10,000 nt of DNA from Desulfarculus sp. (GCA_020216805.1 JAIWNN010000097.1:1-10000); one strand, 5' to 3'; numbered from the stretch's first letter, positions 1 through 6,594 are shown. Translations and numbers: made by a program. The notes: generated by a model not told the origin, from the sequence alone.

Positions 1-842
1 TCCCAACCGGCCACCTCCGGGGCGGCGGCCTGGACCAGCCTGAACAGCGCGGCGTGGTCCATCCCCGGCAGGGTGCGCAGGTCCAGGGTCAGCTCGGCCG
101 CGTCGGGCACCATGTTGATCCGGGTGCCGCCGCTGATGGTGCCCACGTTGCGGGTGGGTCTTCCCAGGTGGGGGTGCTCCCAGGCCGAGAGATCCAGGGC
201 CTCCAGGGCCAGGACCGTCCGGGCGGCCTTGTAGATGGCGTTCTGGCCGGCCTGGGGCATGGAGGCGTGGGCGGCCTTGCCGGTGAAGCTGGCCCGCAGC
301 CAGAGCACGCCCTTGTGCCCCAGCCAGGGCTGGTTGGCGGTGGGCTCGGCCACCACCAGGGCCCCGATGGGGCCCACCCGGTCCGGGTCCTGGGCCAGGA
401 AGCGCGAGCCCCGGCAGCCGTTCTCCTCGTCGGCGCAATAGACCAGGGTCAGGCCGGCTCGGGGGCGGGGCCGGGCGGCCAGGCTCAGGCCGGCCCAGGT
501 CAGGGCGGCCAGGCCGGATTTCATGTCGCTGGCCCCCCGGCCGTACAGCCGGCCGTTTTCCACCCGCGGCTCCAGGGGCGGGCGGCTCCAGGCGGCCGCG
601 CCCAGGGGCACGGTGTCGTGATGGCCGCAGAGGCACAGGGGCGGGGCCTGGCCGCCGCCGGCCAGGCGCGCCACCAGGCTGGCGCGCCCGGGGGCGTGCT
701 CGTGGCGGGCGAGCGTGAACCCGGCCGGGACCAGCAGGTCGGTCAGCAGATCGCAGAACAGGTTCTCGCGACCGGGCGGGTTGCAGGTGTCCACGGCGAT
801 GAAACGACGGGCCAGGTCCAGAGGCGATGGTGGCGCGGGCAT
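1..842 (-). CDS. M20-family metallopeptidase/deacylase (ArgE/DapE-like), C-terminus beyond the window
   Basis: Predicted zinc-dependent cytoplasmic amidohydrolase of the M20 (ArgE/DapE/CPG2) family; about 280 residues are visible and the 3' end lies outside the left edge. Family motifs appear in order: GHHDTVP at residues 73-79 (metal His74, catalytic Asp76), GRGASDMKSG at 101-110 (bridging Asp106), ADEEN at 138-141 (general base Glu139, metal Glu140), AEPT at 165-168 (metal Glu166), and the lid/dimerisation-domain signature GKAAHASMP near 188-196, followed by a GGTRINMVPD-type segment. The ATG at 842-840 is chosen because AAGGA lies about 9 bases upstream and the family N-terminus (conserved VDTCNPPG at 17-24) follows directly. 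It starts 37 bases after the DotU-SPOR gene on the same strand, so cotranscription is likely. Substrate (acetylornithine, succinyl-diaminopimelate or a peptide) cannot be told from sequence. Confidence 0.93.
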   Translation of the reverse strand, partial: MPAPPSPLDLARRFIAVDTCNPPGRENLFCDLLTDLLVPAGFTLARHEHAPGRASLVARLAGGGQAPPLCLCGHHDTVPLGAAAWSRPPLEPRVENGRLYGRGASDMKSGLAALTWAGLSLAARPRPRAGLTLVYCADEENGCRGSRFLAQDPDRVGPIGALVVAEPTANQPWLGHKGVLWLRASFTGKAAHASMPQAGQNAIYKAARTVLALEALDLSAWEHPHLGRPTRNVGTISGGTRINMVPDAAELTLDLRTLPGMDHAALFRLVQAAAPEVAGW

Positions 843-879
843 GGGGAGGTTTCCTTGCCGGGGGTGGGTTGGCCGGCGG

Positions 880-2205
880 TCAGGGCGTGGTGTTCTCCAC
901 GAGGAAGGGGCTGAACTTGAATTGGGCCGCGATGGCCTGGCGGGCGGCCTCGGCCAGTTGGGGGTCGGCGAAGGGGCCGACATAGACCCGATAGCGCACC
1001 GAGCCGTCTTGGCGGGGCTCTTCCCGCACCCAGGCCGCGAAACCGGCCTGGCTGAGTTGCTCGGCCAGGCGTCCGGACTGGATCGGCCCCACGAACAGGC
1101 CGGCGTGCAGCAGGTAGGTGGTGGGCGCGGCCGGGGAGGCGTCCTTTTCGGCCGGGGGCGCCGGGGGCTCGGGATCGGCGGTTGGGGTCGAGGTGTGAGG
1201 CTGGGTCGGGGTCCGGCCCGGGGCGTCGGCCCCGGGGGCGTTGGCCGGGCTTGAGCCCGCGGCCGCCGCGCTGGCCAGATCCGGGGACGGCGCGTGGCGG
1301 GTGGCGGTGGTGCTGGTGGCGGTGGTGCTGGTGGCGGTGCCCAGGGTGGTGGTCGAGGCGGTGGGGGCGCTGGGGGAGGTGGCCGGAGCGGTGTTCTGGG
1401 CGATGGTTTGGGCGGAGGTGGGACCGGAGGCGGTCGGCGCGGGGGCCACTTCCGCGGGGCGGGATGGCAGCAGGGGCTTGAGCAGATCTTCCAAGGTGGT
1501 CTCCTCGGCCTGGTCTGACCCGCCGTCATAGAAAATCATCACCCCCAGACCCAAAGTGAAAACGAAGGCCAGCACCGCCAGCCCCCCGATCAGCAAATAG
1601 CGCAGGCCCCAGGTGCGGTGCCCGCCCGCCATGGGCCGGACCTTCATCGCGGCCTTGGAAGGGTTGGGCGAGGCGGGCGGGCCCGGTTTGGTCGGTAGGG
1701 GGGTAAGGCTGATGGCCGGAGGGGGCAGGGGACCGCCGCCGTTGTCCAGGCCCGGCAGCCGGGTCAGAACCCGGGCCTTGACCCGTTGCAGCTCGGGATC
1801 GTCGGGCTGGTAGCAGCCGCAAAAGCCCAGGGCCAGACAAAGATAATGCACCGCCAGCACGTCCTTGGGCAGGCTGTCCAGGCGATCCAGAAAGGCGAAG
1901 AAGCGGCGGGGGCCGTCCTGGCTGCCGAACAGCCGGCGCTCCCAGCCGCGTTGGCCCCACTGGGACTGGTGCGGCCACACCGAGGTCAGCACCACCTCGT
2001 CCACCAGGGCGGCCAGGCTATAGCGCACCTCCTCAAGGCCCTTGCTCAGCAGGGGGTTGGCCTCCGCCCCGTCCCGCATGCGGGCGAAAATCGCCTCCAG
2101 GTCCGCCTCGACCTTTTCCAGGGTGGGCGGATGCTCGCCGGCGGCCTGTTCGCGGAAGCGCACCAGGTAGGTGAACAGCTCCTTGGTCAGGTCCAGCAGG
2201 GTCAA
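880..2205 (-). CDS. IcmH/DotU (TssL-like) family inner-membrane protein with C-terminal SPOR domain
   Basis: About 441 residues from the chosen TTG. Residues 1-152 resemble the cytoplasmic DotU/IcmH/TssL domain of type IVB/VI secretion systems: the helical segment EEVRYSLAALVDEVVL, then W-rich WGQRGWERRLFG, FFAFLDRL and the hallmark YLCLALGFCGCYQ. One transmembrane helix follows at about 202-226 (YLLIGGLAVLAFVFTLGLGV), placing the rest in the periplasm. Residues 229-362 are a low-complexity Pro/Ala/Thr/Ser linker. Residues about 362-438 form a SPOR-type repeat (YLLHAGLFVGP at the start, YRVYVGPF near the end), a fold that binds denuded peptidoglycan glycans. Known TssL proteins with a wall-binding extension usually carry an OmpA-like domain; SPOR in this place is unusual. 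The frame stays open to a TTG at 2331, but an extended -10 box lies inside that stretch, and the TTG at 2205 has GAGG five bases upstream, so 2205 is preferred. No other secretion genes are visible. Confidence 0.85.
   Translation of the reverse strand: MTLLDLTKELFTYLVRFREQAAGEHPPTLEKVEADLEAIFARMRDGAEANPLLSKGLEEVRYSLAALVDEVVLTSVWPHQSQWGQRGWERRLFGSQDGPRRFFAFLDRLDSLPKDVLAVHYLCLALGFCGCYQPDDPELQRVKARVLTRLPGLDNGGGPLPPPAISLTPLPTKPGPPASPNPSKAAMKVRPMAGGHRTWGLRYLLIGGLAVLAFVFTLGLGVMIFYDGGSDQAEETTLEDLLKPLLPSRPAEVAPAPTASGPTSAQTIAQNTAPATSPSAPTASTTTLGTATSTTATSTTATRHAPSPDLASAAAAGSSPANAPGADAPGRTPTQPHTSTPTADPEPPAPPAEKDASPAAPTTYLLHAGLFVGPIQSGRLAEQLSQAGFAAWVREEPRQDGSVRYRVYVGPFADPQLAEAARQAIAAQFKFSPFLVENTTP
1300..1338. 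repeat. 15-bp tandem repeat inside the Pro/Thr linker
   Basis: The unit GGTGGCGGTGGTGCT occurs twice exactly (1300-1314 and 1315-1329), followed by a partial third copy to about 1338. On the minus strand it encodes STTAT-type pentapeptides in the periplasmic linker of the DotU-SPOR protein. The 15-base unit keeps the frame, so copy-number change would alter linker length without disrupting the gene. Confidence 0.8.
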
Positions 2206-2231
2206 GACGGCCTCGCGCTGGGGTTGGGACG

Positions 2232-2275
2232 CTCCCCCCGGCGGGCTCCCTGGCGGGCTAACCCGGAGGGGGGAG
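2232..2275. other. Imperfect inverted repeat in the DotU-SPOR leader
   Basis: CTCCCCCCGG (2232-2241) can pair with CCGGAGGGGGGAG (2263-2275) with one bulged A. The loop region contains a second copy of the 8-mer GGCGGGCT. It lies between the predicted minus-strand promoter and the TTG start at 2205, so it would fold in the 5' untranslated leader. In DNA this GC-rich such an element can arise by chance; no known regulatory RNA family is recognised. Confidence 0.35.
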
Positions 2276-2290
2276 GGACGAATTGGGGGC

Positions 2291-2299
2291 AGTATAGCA
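2291..2299 (-). promoter_or_regulatory. Extended -10 promoter for the DotU-SPOR/M20 unit
   Basis: Read on the minus strand this is TGCTATACT, a TGn extended -10 followed by a near-consensus TATACT hexamer. No convincing -35 is found 16-18 bases upstream, which fits an extended -10 promoter. It sits about 85 bases before the chosen TTG start and inside the longer open frame to 2331, supporting the shorter protein. Confidence 0.5.
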
Positions 2300-2359
2300 C
2301 AGCCGCGCCAACCCCTGCCCAGAGGACGCAACTCCCCGGAAAAGGCCGCCGAGGGGGGG

Positions 2360-2389
2360 TTGCCTGGGCCTGGGGCTTTCGGCTACACT
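2360..2389 (+). promoter_or_regulatory. Sigma70-like promoter for the thioesterase/ligase operon
   Basis: TTGCCT (2360-2365) and TACACT (2384-2389) are separated by 18 bases. They sit about 75 bases upstream of the thioesterase start and diverge from the minus-strand promoter at 2291-2299. The AT content of these hexamers stands out from the GC-rich surroundings. Confidence 0.5.
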
Positions 2390-2462
2390 GCCCCAGCGAC
2401 GGCGCCCGCACGCCCGGCCGCTCCTGGTCCGCCCTCCCCGGAGGGGAAAGAACCCGCTGGCG

Positions 2463-3020
2463 ATGAACCTCATCCTGCGTCTGCTCAAGGTGCTGGTCAC
2501 GGCCTTGCTGCGCCCCGCCCTGCCCCCCCTGGGCGAGTCGGTGGTGCGCTTCCGGGTTTGGCCCCACGACCTGGACCTGAATATGCACATGAACAACGGC
2601 CGCTACCTCACGGTCATGGACCTGGGGCGCACCGACTTGATGATCCGCTGCCGCATGCTGGGCGTGGTCCTCAAGCATCACTGGCGGCCGATGCTGGCCG
2701 CGGCCACCATCCGCTACCGGCGGCCCCTGGCCCCCTTTCGGCGCTACGAGCTGCGCACCCGCCTGGTGGGTTGGGACCAGAAGTGGTTCTTCATGGAGCA
2801 GCGCTTCATGGTGGGCGGCGACCTTTACGCCTACGCCCTGGTCAAGGGCGTGTTCAAGGACGGCCGGGGCGTGGTGCCGCCGCAGCGCGTGGCCCAGGAG
2901 ATCGGCCACCAGGGCGACAGTCCGGAGTGGCCGGAGGCCCTGTCCGCCTGGCTGGCCTGGGAGAAGCCCGGCGGCGCGGACCAAGACCAAGGCGTGGACG
3001 GCGCCGAACAGGGCGTCTGA
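2463..3020 (+). CDS. Thioesterase-family protein (4HBT-like hotdog fold)
   Basis: A 185-residue protein predicted to hydrolyse acyl-CoA or a similar thioester. The 4HBT-type signature is clear: WPHDLDLNMHMNNGRY at residues 33-48, with Asp36/Asp38 in the position of the catalytic acid and the NN-x-x-Y pattern that starts the hotdog central helix. Downstream segments ATIRYRRPLAPFRRYELRTRL and WFFMEQRFMVGGDLYAYALVKGVF match the beta-sheet half of the fold. The N-terminus (about residues 1-22) is hydrophobic and amphipathic and could associate with the membrane, but is not a clear signal peptide. The ATG at 2463 is the first good start; the GGAGGGG at 2440-2446 is 16 bases away, further than usual, so initiation efficiency is uncertain. 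The last ~25 residues are polar and probably disordered. It is followed 53 bases later by an acyl-CoA-ligase-like gene, suggesting paired acyl-CoA metabolism. The specific substrate is not determinable. Confidence 0.88.
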   Translation: MNLILRLLKVLVTALLRPALPPLGESVVRFRVWPHDLDLNMHMNNGRYLTVMDLGRTDLMIRCRMLGVVLKHHWRPMLAAATIRYRRPLAPFRRYELRTRLVGWDQKWFFMEQRFMVGGDLYAYALVKGVFKDGRGVVPPQRVAQEIGHQGDSPEWPEALSAWLAWEKPGGADQDQGVDGAEQGV

Positions 3021-3073
3021 ACCAACCAGTTGGGCCGACCCGAGGGGGAGCCCGCAGCCGCATGGAGGGACTA

Positions 3074-4753
3074 ATGGCCGAGCACCCTTGGCTCAAGCAC
3101 TACGATCCCGCGGTTCCCCACCATCTGGACTACCCCGACATCGACATCCACGGCCTGATCCGCCAGACCGCCGATCGCCGCAACGACAAGCCCGCCCTGC
3201 GCTTCCTGGGGCTCACCTTGTCCTATGGCCGCCTGTTCGAGCTGGTGGACCGCCTGGCCGCCGGCCTGGCCGCGCGCGGGGTCAAGAAGGGCGACCGGAT
3301 CATCCTGCTGATGCCCAACTGCCCCCAGTTCGTGATCAGCTACTACGCCCTGATGCGCCTGGGGGCCACCGCGGTGCTGGCCAATCCCTTGAACGTCGAG
3401 CGCGAGCTGATCTTCAAGTTCCAGGACTCCGGGGCCAAGGGCCTCATCGCCCTGGACCTGTTGAGCCAGCGGGTCAACAACGTGCGCAAGGAGGCCAAGC
3501 TGGACCTGGTGGTCTACACCGGGCTGCAGGACTTCCTGCCCTTTCCCAAGAACCTGCTCTACCCCGTCAAGCGCGCCTTGGATAAAAAGATGCCCAAGGT
3601 GGTGGTCCCGGCCGACGCGGCCACGGTCTGGCTCAAGGACCTGCTCAAATCCCCGCCCACCCCGCCCCAGGTGGCCATCGACCCCAACGCCATGGCGGTG
3701 CTGATCTACTCCGGCGGCACCACCGGGGTCAGCAAGGGCATCATGCTCAGCCACAAGGCCCTGGTGGCCAACGCCATGCAGGCCTGCGCCTGGGGCAGCA
3801 TGGGCCCGGACGATTCGCTGCTGGCCGTCCTGCCGCTGTTCCACGGCTTCGGCATGAGCGTGTGCATGAACGCCCCGCTGCTGCACGGCGGGCGCATGAT
3901 CCTCTTGCCCCGTTTCGACGCCCGCGAGGTCTGCCAGACCATCAACGCCGAGAAACCCAGCCTTTTCGCCGGCGTGCCCACCATGTTCATCGCCATCAAG
4001 GAGCTTCCCGACGTCGACCGCTACGACCTCAAGAGCCTGCGCGGCATCTTCGTGGGCGCGGCGCCCCTGCCCCTGCCGGTGATGCGCGAGTTCGAGCAGC
4101 GCACCGGCGCGGCGCTGATCGAGGGCTACGGGCTGACCGAGGCCGTCACCGCCGTGGCCTGCAACCCCTTCCACGGCCTGCGCAAGCCCGGCACCATCGG
4201 CATTCCCTTTCCGGACGTGGAATGGAAGATCGTGGACCTGGCCGACGGCAAAAAGCAGATGCCGGTCGGCGAGGCCGGCGAGATCATCCTGCGCGGACCC
4301 GACCTGATGCTGGGCTACCTCAACCAACCCGAGAAGACCGCCGAGACCCTGCGCGACGGCTGGCTCTACACCGGCGACATCGGGGTCATGGACGCGGACG
4401 GCTACATCACCCTGGTGGACCGCAAGAAGGACCTGGTCATCGTCAGCGGCTTCAACGTATTTCCCAGCGAGGTCGACGAGGTCCTGCACGGACACCCCAA
4501 GGTGGCCGAGGCGGTGGCGGTGGGGCTGCCCCATCCGACCAAGGGCGAGTATTTGAAGGCCTTCGTGGTGCCCAAGGCCGGCCAGACCATCGACCCCAAC
4601 GAGATCATCGCCTTCTGCAAGGAGAACCTGTCCGCCTACATGGTCCCCAAGGAGGTCGAGGTCCGCGCCGAACTGCCCAAGTCCATGATCGGCAAGGTCC
4701 TGCGCCGCAACCTGCGCGAAGAGGAAGAAAAGAAATGGGAGGCGGGGAAGTAA
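3074..4753 (+). CDS. Long-chain fatty acid-CoA ligase-like AMP-binding enzyme
   Basis: A 559-residue class I adenylate-forming enzyme, full length for FadD/Lcf-type acyl-CoA ligases, predicted to activate a carboxylate with ATP to an acyl-AMP and transfer it to CoA. Core motifs are intact: the phosphate-binding YSGGTTGVSKG at 212-222, GYGLTE at 351-356, YTGD with the ribose-binding Asp435, the hinge region DRKKDLVIVSGFNVFPSEVD from residue 449 (Arg450, Lys452, Asp453), and the C-terminal PKSMIGKVLRR with the catalytic lysine at about 541. The ATG at 3074 is chosen because GGAGG (3064-3068) lies five bases upstream. The frame is open far 5' of this, but that part overlaps the thioesterase and is a GC-rich shadow. 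No transmembrane segment is seen, so it is cytosolic or peripheral. Chain length and exact substrate cannot be read from the sequence; an aryl or dicarboxylic substrate remains possible. Confidence 0.93.
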   Translation: MAEHPWLKHYDPAVPHHLDYPDIDIHGLIRQTADRRNDKPALRFLGLTLSYGRLFELVDRLAAGLAARGVKKGDRIILLMPNCPQFVISYYALMRLGATAVLANPLNVERELIFKFQDSGAKGLIALDLLSQRVNNVRKEAKLDLVVYTGLQDFLPFPKNLLYPVKRALDKKMPKVVVPADAATVWLKDLLKSPPTPPQVAIDPNAMAVLIYSGGTTGVSKGIMLSHKALVANAMQACAWGSMGPDDSLLAVLPLFHGFGMSVCMNAPLLHGGRMILLPRFDAREVCQTINAEKPSLFAGVPTMFIAIKELPDVDRYDLKSLRGIFVGAAPLPLPVMREFEQRTGAALIEGYGLTEAVTAVACNPFHGLRKPGTIGIPFPDVEWKIVDLADGKKQMPVGEAGEIILRGPDLMLGYLNQPEKTAETLRDGWLYTGDIGVMDADGYITLVDRKKDLVIVSGFNVFPSEVDEVLHGHPKVAEAVAVGLPHPTKGEYLKAFVVPKAGQTIDPNEIIAFCKENLSAYMVPKEVEVRAELPKSMIGKVLRRNLREEEEKKWEAGK

Positions 4754-4818
4754 GAGTTTGGTGGGGAAACCCTTTTGCTGGTGCAAAAGGGTTTCCCCAC
4801 ACCCCTTCCTAAAAAACC
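4754..4818 (+). repeat. Palindromic intergenic element, copy 1 (hairpin plus CCTAAAAA tail)
   Basis: It starts immediately after the ligase stop codon. The core is a perfect 18-bp stem: 4761-4778 pairs with 4783-4800 around the loop TGGT. The tail is CCCCTTCCTAAAAAAC. Because no T-run directly follows the stem, it is not a textbook intrinsic terminator, though it may stop or protect the ligase transcript. Its layout (GAGTT, hairpin with ACCCTTTTG in the arm, C-rich spacer, TCCTAAAAA) is shared with the inverted copy at 4917-4980. Confidence 0.8.
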
Positions 4819-4820
4819 TT

Positions 4821-4847
4821 GGCCAAATGCGCGTCGCGCATTTGGCC
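4821..4847. repeat. Hairpin between the two palindromic elements
   Basis: GGCCAAATGCG (4821-4831) pairs perfectly with CGCATTTGGCC (4837-4847) around a CGTCG loop; two further bases on each side of the centre are also complementary. It lies three bases after copy 1 and upstream of the malQ promoter. No T-tract follows. It may contribute to transcription end or be the centre of a mobile palindromic element. Confidence 0.6.
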
Positions 4848-4866
4848 TCGTCTATTATCGCCGGGC

Positions 4867-4895
4867 TTGGCTTTGGCGCGGGGGGGCGGTATCCT
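4867..4895 (+). promoter_or_regulatory. Sigma70-like promoter for malQ
   Basis: TTGGCT (4867-4872) and TATCCT (4890-4895) are spaced by 17 bases, the optimum. It is about 100 bases upstream of the malQ ATG and places palindromic copy 2 within the malQ leader transcript. Assigned from sequence pattern only. Confidence 0.45.
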
Positions 4896-4916
4896 GATTG
4901 GTGTGGTGAAAAACTC

Positions 4917-4980
4917 GTCTTTTTAGGAGGGGGTCCGGCGGAACCCTTTGGGGACCCCAAAAGGGTTCCCCCGGCAACTC
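4917..4980 (-). repeat. Palindromic intergenic element, copy 2 (inverted relative to copy 1)
   Basis: Read on the minus strand this follows copy 1 nearly base for base in its conserved parts: GAGTT, a G-run, AACCCTTTTG, the returning arm AAAGGGTT, a C-run and TCCTAAAAA. On the plus strand GGAACCCTTT (4940-4949) pairs with AAAGGGTTCC (4960-4969), and the inner GGGG/CCCC can extend the stem with a bulged A. It lies 17 bases before the malQ start codon, so the stem would form in the malQ leader and could affect translation or mRNA stability. Confidence 0.75.
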
Positions 4981-4997
4981 CCCAGGAACCAACTCCC

Positions 4998-6500
4998 ATG
5001 CTCCAGCGCGGTCTTGGCGTTTTGTTGCACCTCACCAGCCTGCCCTCGGCCCATGGGGTGGGCGACCTGGGGCCGGAGGCCCACGCCTTCGCCCAGTGGT
5101 TGGCCGAGGCCGGGGCCGGCACCTGGCAGATGCTGCCCCTGGTGCCCACCGAGCCGGGACGGGGCAACAGCCCCTACAACAGCTCCAGCACCTTCGCCGG
5201 CAATCCCCTGCTGATCAGCCCCGAACTCCTGGCCCAGGACGGCCTGCTGACGCCCGCGGACCTGGCCGCGGCCCCGGAGTTCCCGGCCGGCCGGGTGGAC
5301 TACGAGGCGGCCTGGCATTGGCGGGGGCAGTTGCTGCGCCGGGCCGGCCGCCGCGCCCTGGACCAGTTCAGCCTGCGCCAGGAGATCGAACGCTTCGCCA
5401 GGAGCGAGGCGGCCTGGCTGGATGACTATTGCCTGTTCGCCTGCCTCGCCCGGGACCAGGGCATGCGCCTCTGGAGCCAGTGGCCATGGGAGCTGCGCGA
5501 CCGCCAGCCCCAGGCCTTGGACGGCGTGCGCGAGCGCCTGGCCCGCGAGCTGGACCAGGAGCGCTTCCAACAATGGGCCTTCGACCGCCAATGGCGGGGC
5601 TTGCGCGCCCGTTGCCAGGAGTTGGGCGTCACCCTGCTGGGCGACATGCCAATCTATGTCGACCAGCAGAGCGCCGACGTCTGGGCCCATCCCGAGCTGT
5701 TCAAGCTGGACGGGGCCAAGAATCCCTGGGTCGTCGCCGGGGTGCCGCCGGATTATTTCTCGGCCACCGGCCAGCGTTGGGGCAACCCGGTCTATGACTG
5801 GGAGGCCCACCGGCGCGAGGGCTTCGCCTGGTGGGGCCGGCGCCTGGATCGCCACCTGGAGCTCTTTGACCTGGTGCGGGTGGATCACTTCCGGGGCCTG
5901 GTGGCCTATTGGGAGATTCCGGCCCAGGAGCCCACCGCCATCAACGGCAAGTGGGTCCCGGCCCCGGGATTGGAGATGTTAAAGGCCCTGGCCCGCCGCC
6001 ATCCGGCCCTGCCCATCGTGGCCGAGGACCTGGGGTTGATCGACGCCGAGGTGCGCGAGGTCAAGCGCCTGCTGGGCCTGCCGGGCATGGCCATCCTGAT
6101 GTTCGCCTTTGGCGAGGACAACCCGGCCAACCCTTACCTGCCCCACAACCACCGCCCCGATCTGCTGGTCTACACCGGCACCCACGACAACAACACCCTG
6201 CGCGGCTGGCTGGCCCAGGAGGCCGAGCCCGAGACCAAGGAGCGCATCCGTCGCTATCTGGGGCGGCCTGGCCTCTCGGATCCCGAGTTGGCCCAGGCCA
6301 TGATCCGGTTGGCGCTGGCCTCGGTGGCCGACCTGGCGGTGCTGCCGGTCCAGGACGTCCTGGGTCTGGGGGCCGCGGCCCGCATGAACACCCCCAGCCA
6401 GCGGGACGGCAACTGGACCTGGCGGCTCCAGCCCGGGCAACTTGGCCCGGACCAGGCCCAGGAGTTGTGGGAGATGGCCGGCGTCTACGGACGGCGCTAA
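4998..6500 (+). CDS. malQ: 4-alpha-glucanotransferase (amylomaltase, GH77)
   Basis: A 500-residue protein, the usual length for bacterial amylomaltase. It transfers alpha-1,4-glucan segments between maltodextrins or glycogen-derived chains in the cytoplasm. All three GH77 catalytic acids are in their motifs: nucleophile Asp296 in RVDHFRG, acid/base Glu343 in VAEDLG, and transition-state Asp397 in GTHDNNTL, closely matching the spacing of the Thermus enzyme. The N-terminal GVLLHLTSLPS and NSPYNSSSTFAGNP (57-70) are also typical, as is GDMPIYVD. The ATG at 4998 is selected because the family N-terminus begins right there; AGGA at 4984-4987 is a possible ribosome site with a 10-base spacer. The upstream frame is open but crosses palindromic repeats. 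No other glycogen or maltose gene is in view, and a promoter at 4867-4895 suggests independent transcription. Confidence 0.96.
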   Translation: MLQRGLGVLLHLTSLPSAHGVGDLGPEAHAFAQWLAEAGAGTWQMLPLVPTEPGRGNSPYNSSSTFAGNPLLISPELLAQDGLLTPADLAAAPEFPAGRVDYEAAWHWRGQLLRRAGRRALDQFSLRQEIERFARSEAAWLDDYCLFACLARDQGMRLWSQWPWELRDRQPQALDGVRERLARELDQERFQQWAFDRQWRGLRARCQELGVTLLGDMPIYVDQQSADVWAHPELFKLDGAKNPWVVAGVPPDYFSATGQRWGNPVYDWEAHRREGFAWWGRRLDRHLELFDLVRVDHFRGLVAYWEIPAQEPTAINGKWVPAPGLEMLKALARRHPALPIVAEDLGLIDAEVREVKRLLGLPGMAILMFAFGEDNPANPYLPHNHRPDLLVYTGTHDNNTLRGWLAQEAEPETKERIRRYLGRPGLSDPELAQAMIRLALASVADLAVLPVQDVLGLGAAARMNTPSQRDGNWTWRLQPGQLGPDQAQELWEMAGVYGRR

Positions 6501-6507
6501 GGGGGAG

Positions 6508-6535
6508 GGCGGCGGGGAGAAGACGAGCCGCCGCC
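6508..6535. terminator. Possible hairpin between convergent genes
   Basis: GGCGGCGG (6508-6515) can pair with CCGCCGCC (6528-6535) around a 12-base loop, just after the malQ stop and before the convergent TPR-like gene. There is no T-tract on either side, so a terminator role is only suggested by position. Confidence 0.25.
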
Positions 6536-6594
6536 GGACCTGATTCCGGGCGGCGCGCCCCCTCTCCGTCGAAAAGCTATGTGATTAAGTCCAG

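Noticed and set aside
54..914. Plus-strand open frame of 286 codons at the left edge
   Set aside because: It is antisense to the M20 peptidase, whose metal and catalytic motifs are all in the minus-strand frame that runs off the window; the plus-strand product is Gly/Gln/Ala-rich and motif-free.
2206..2331. N-terminal extension of the DotU-SPOR protein to a TTG at 2331
   Set aside because: The added 42 residues are Pro/Gly/Arg-rich without homology features, and the stretch contains the likely extended -10 promoter for the gene.
2171..3073. N-terminal extension of the ligase frame upstream of 3074
   Set aside because: It overlaps the thioesterase in another frame and has shadow-like composition; GGAGG five bases before 3074 and the family N-terminus support the short form.
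4761..4800. Perfect 18-bp hairpin after the ligase as a standard intrinsic terminator
   Set aside because: No T-run follows the stem on either strand; the shared layout with the inverted copy at 4917-4980 fits a repeat element better, although it may still end transcription.
3071..5167. Minus-strand open frame of about 698 codons across the ligase and the malQ start
   Set aside because: It is antisense to a ligase with all core motifs intact, crosses the palindromic repeats, and its translation is rich in Gly/His/Gln/Val with no recognisable domain: a high-GC shadow frame.
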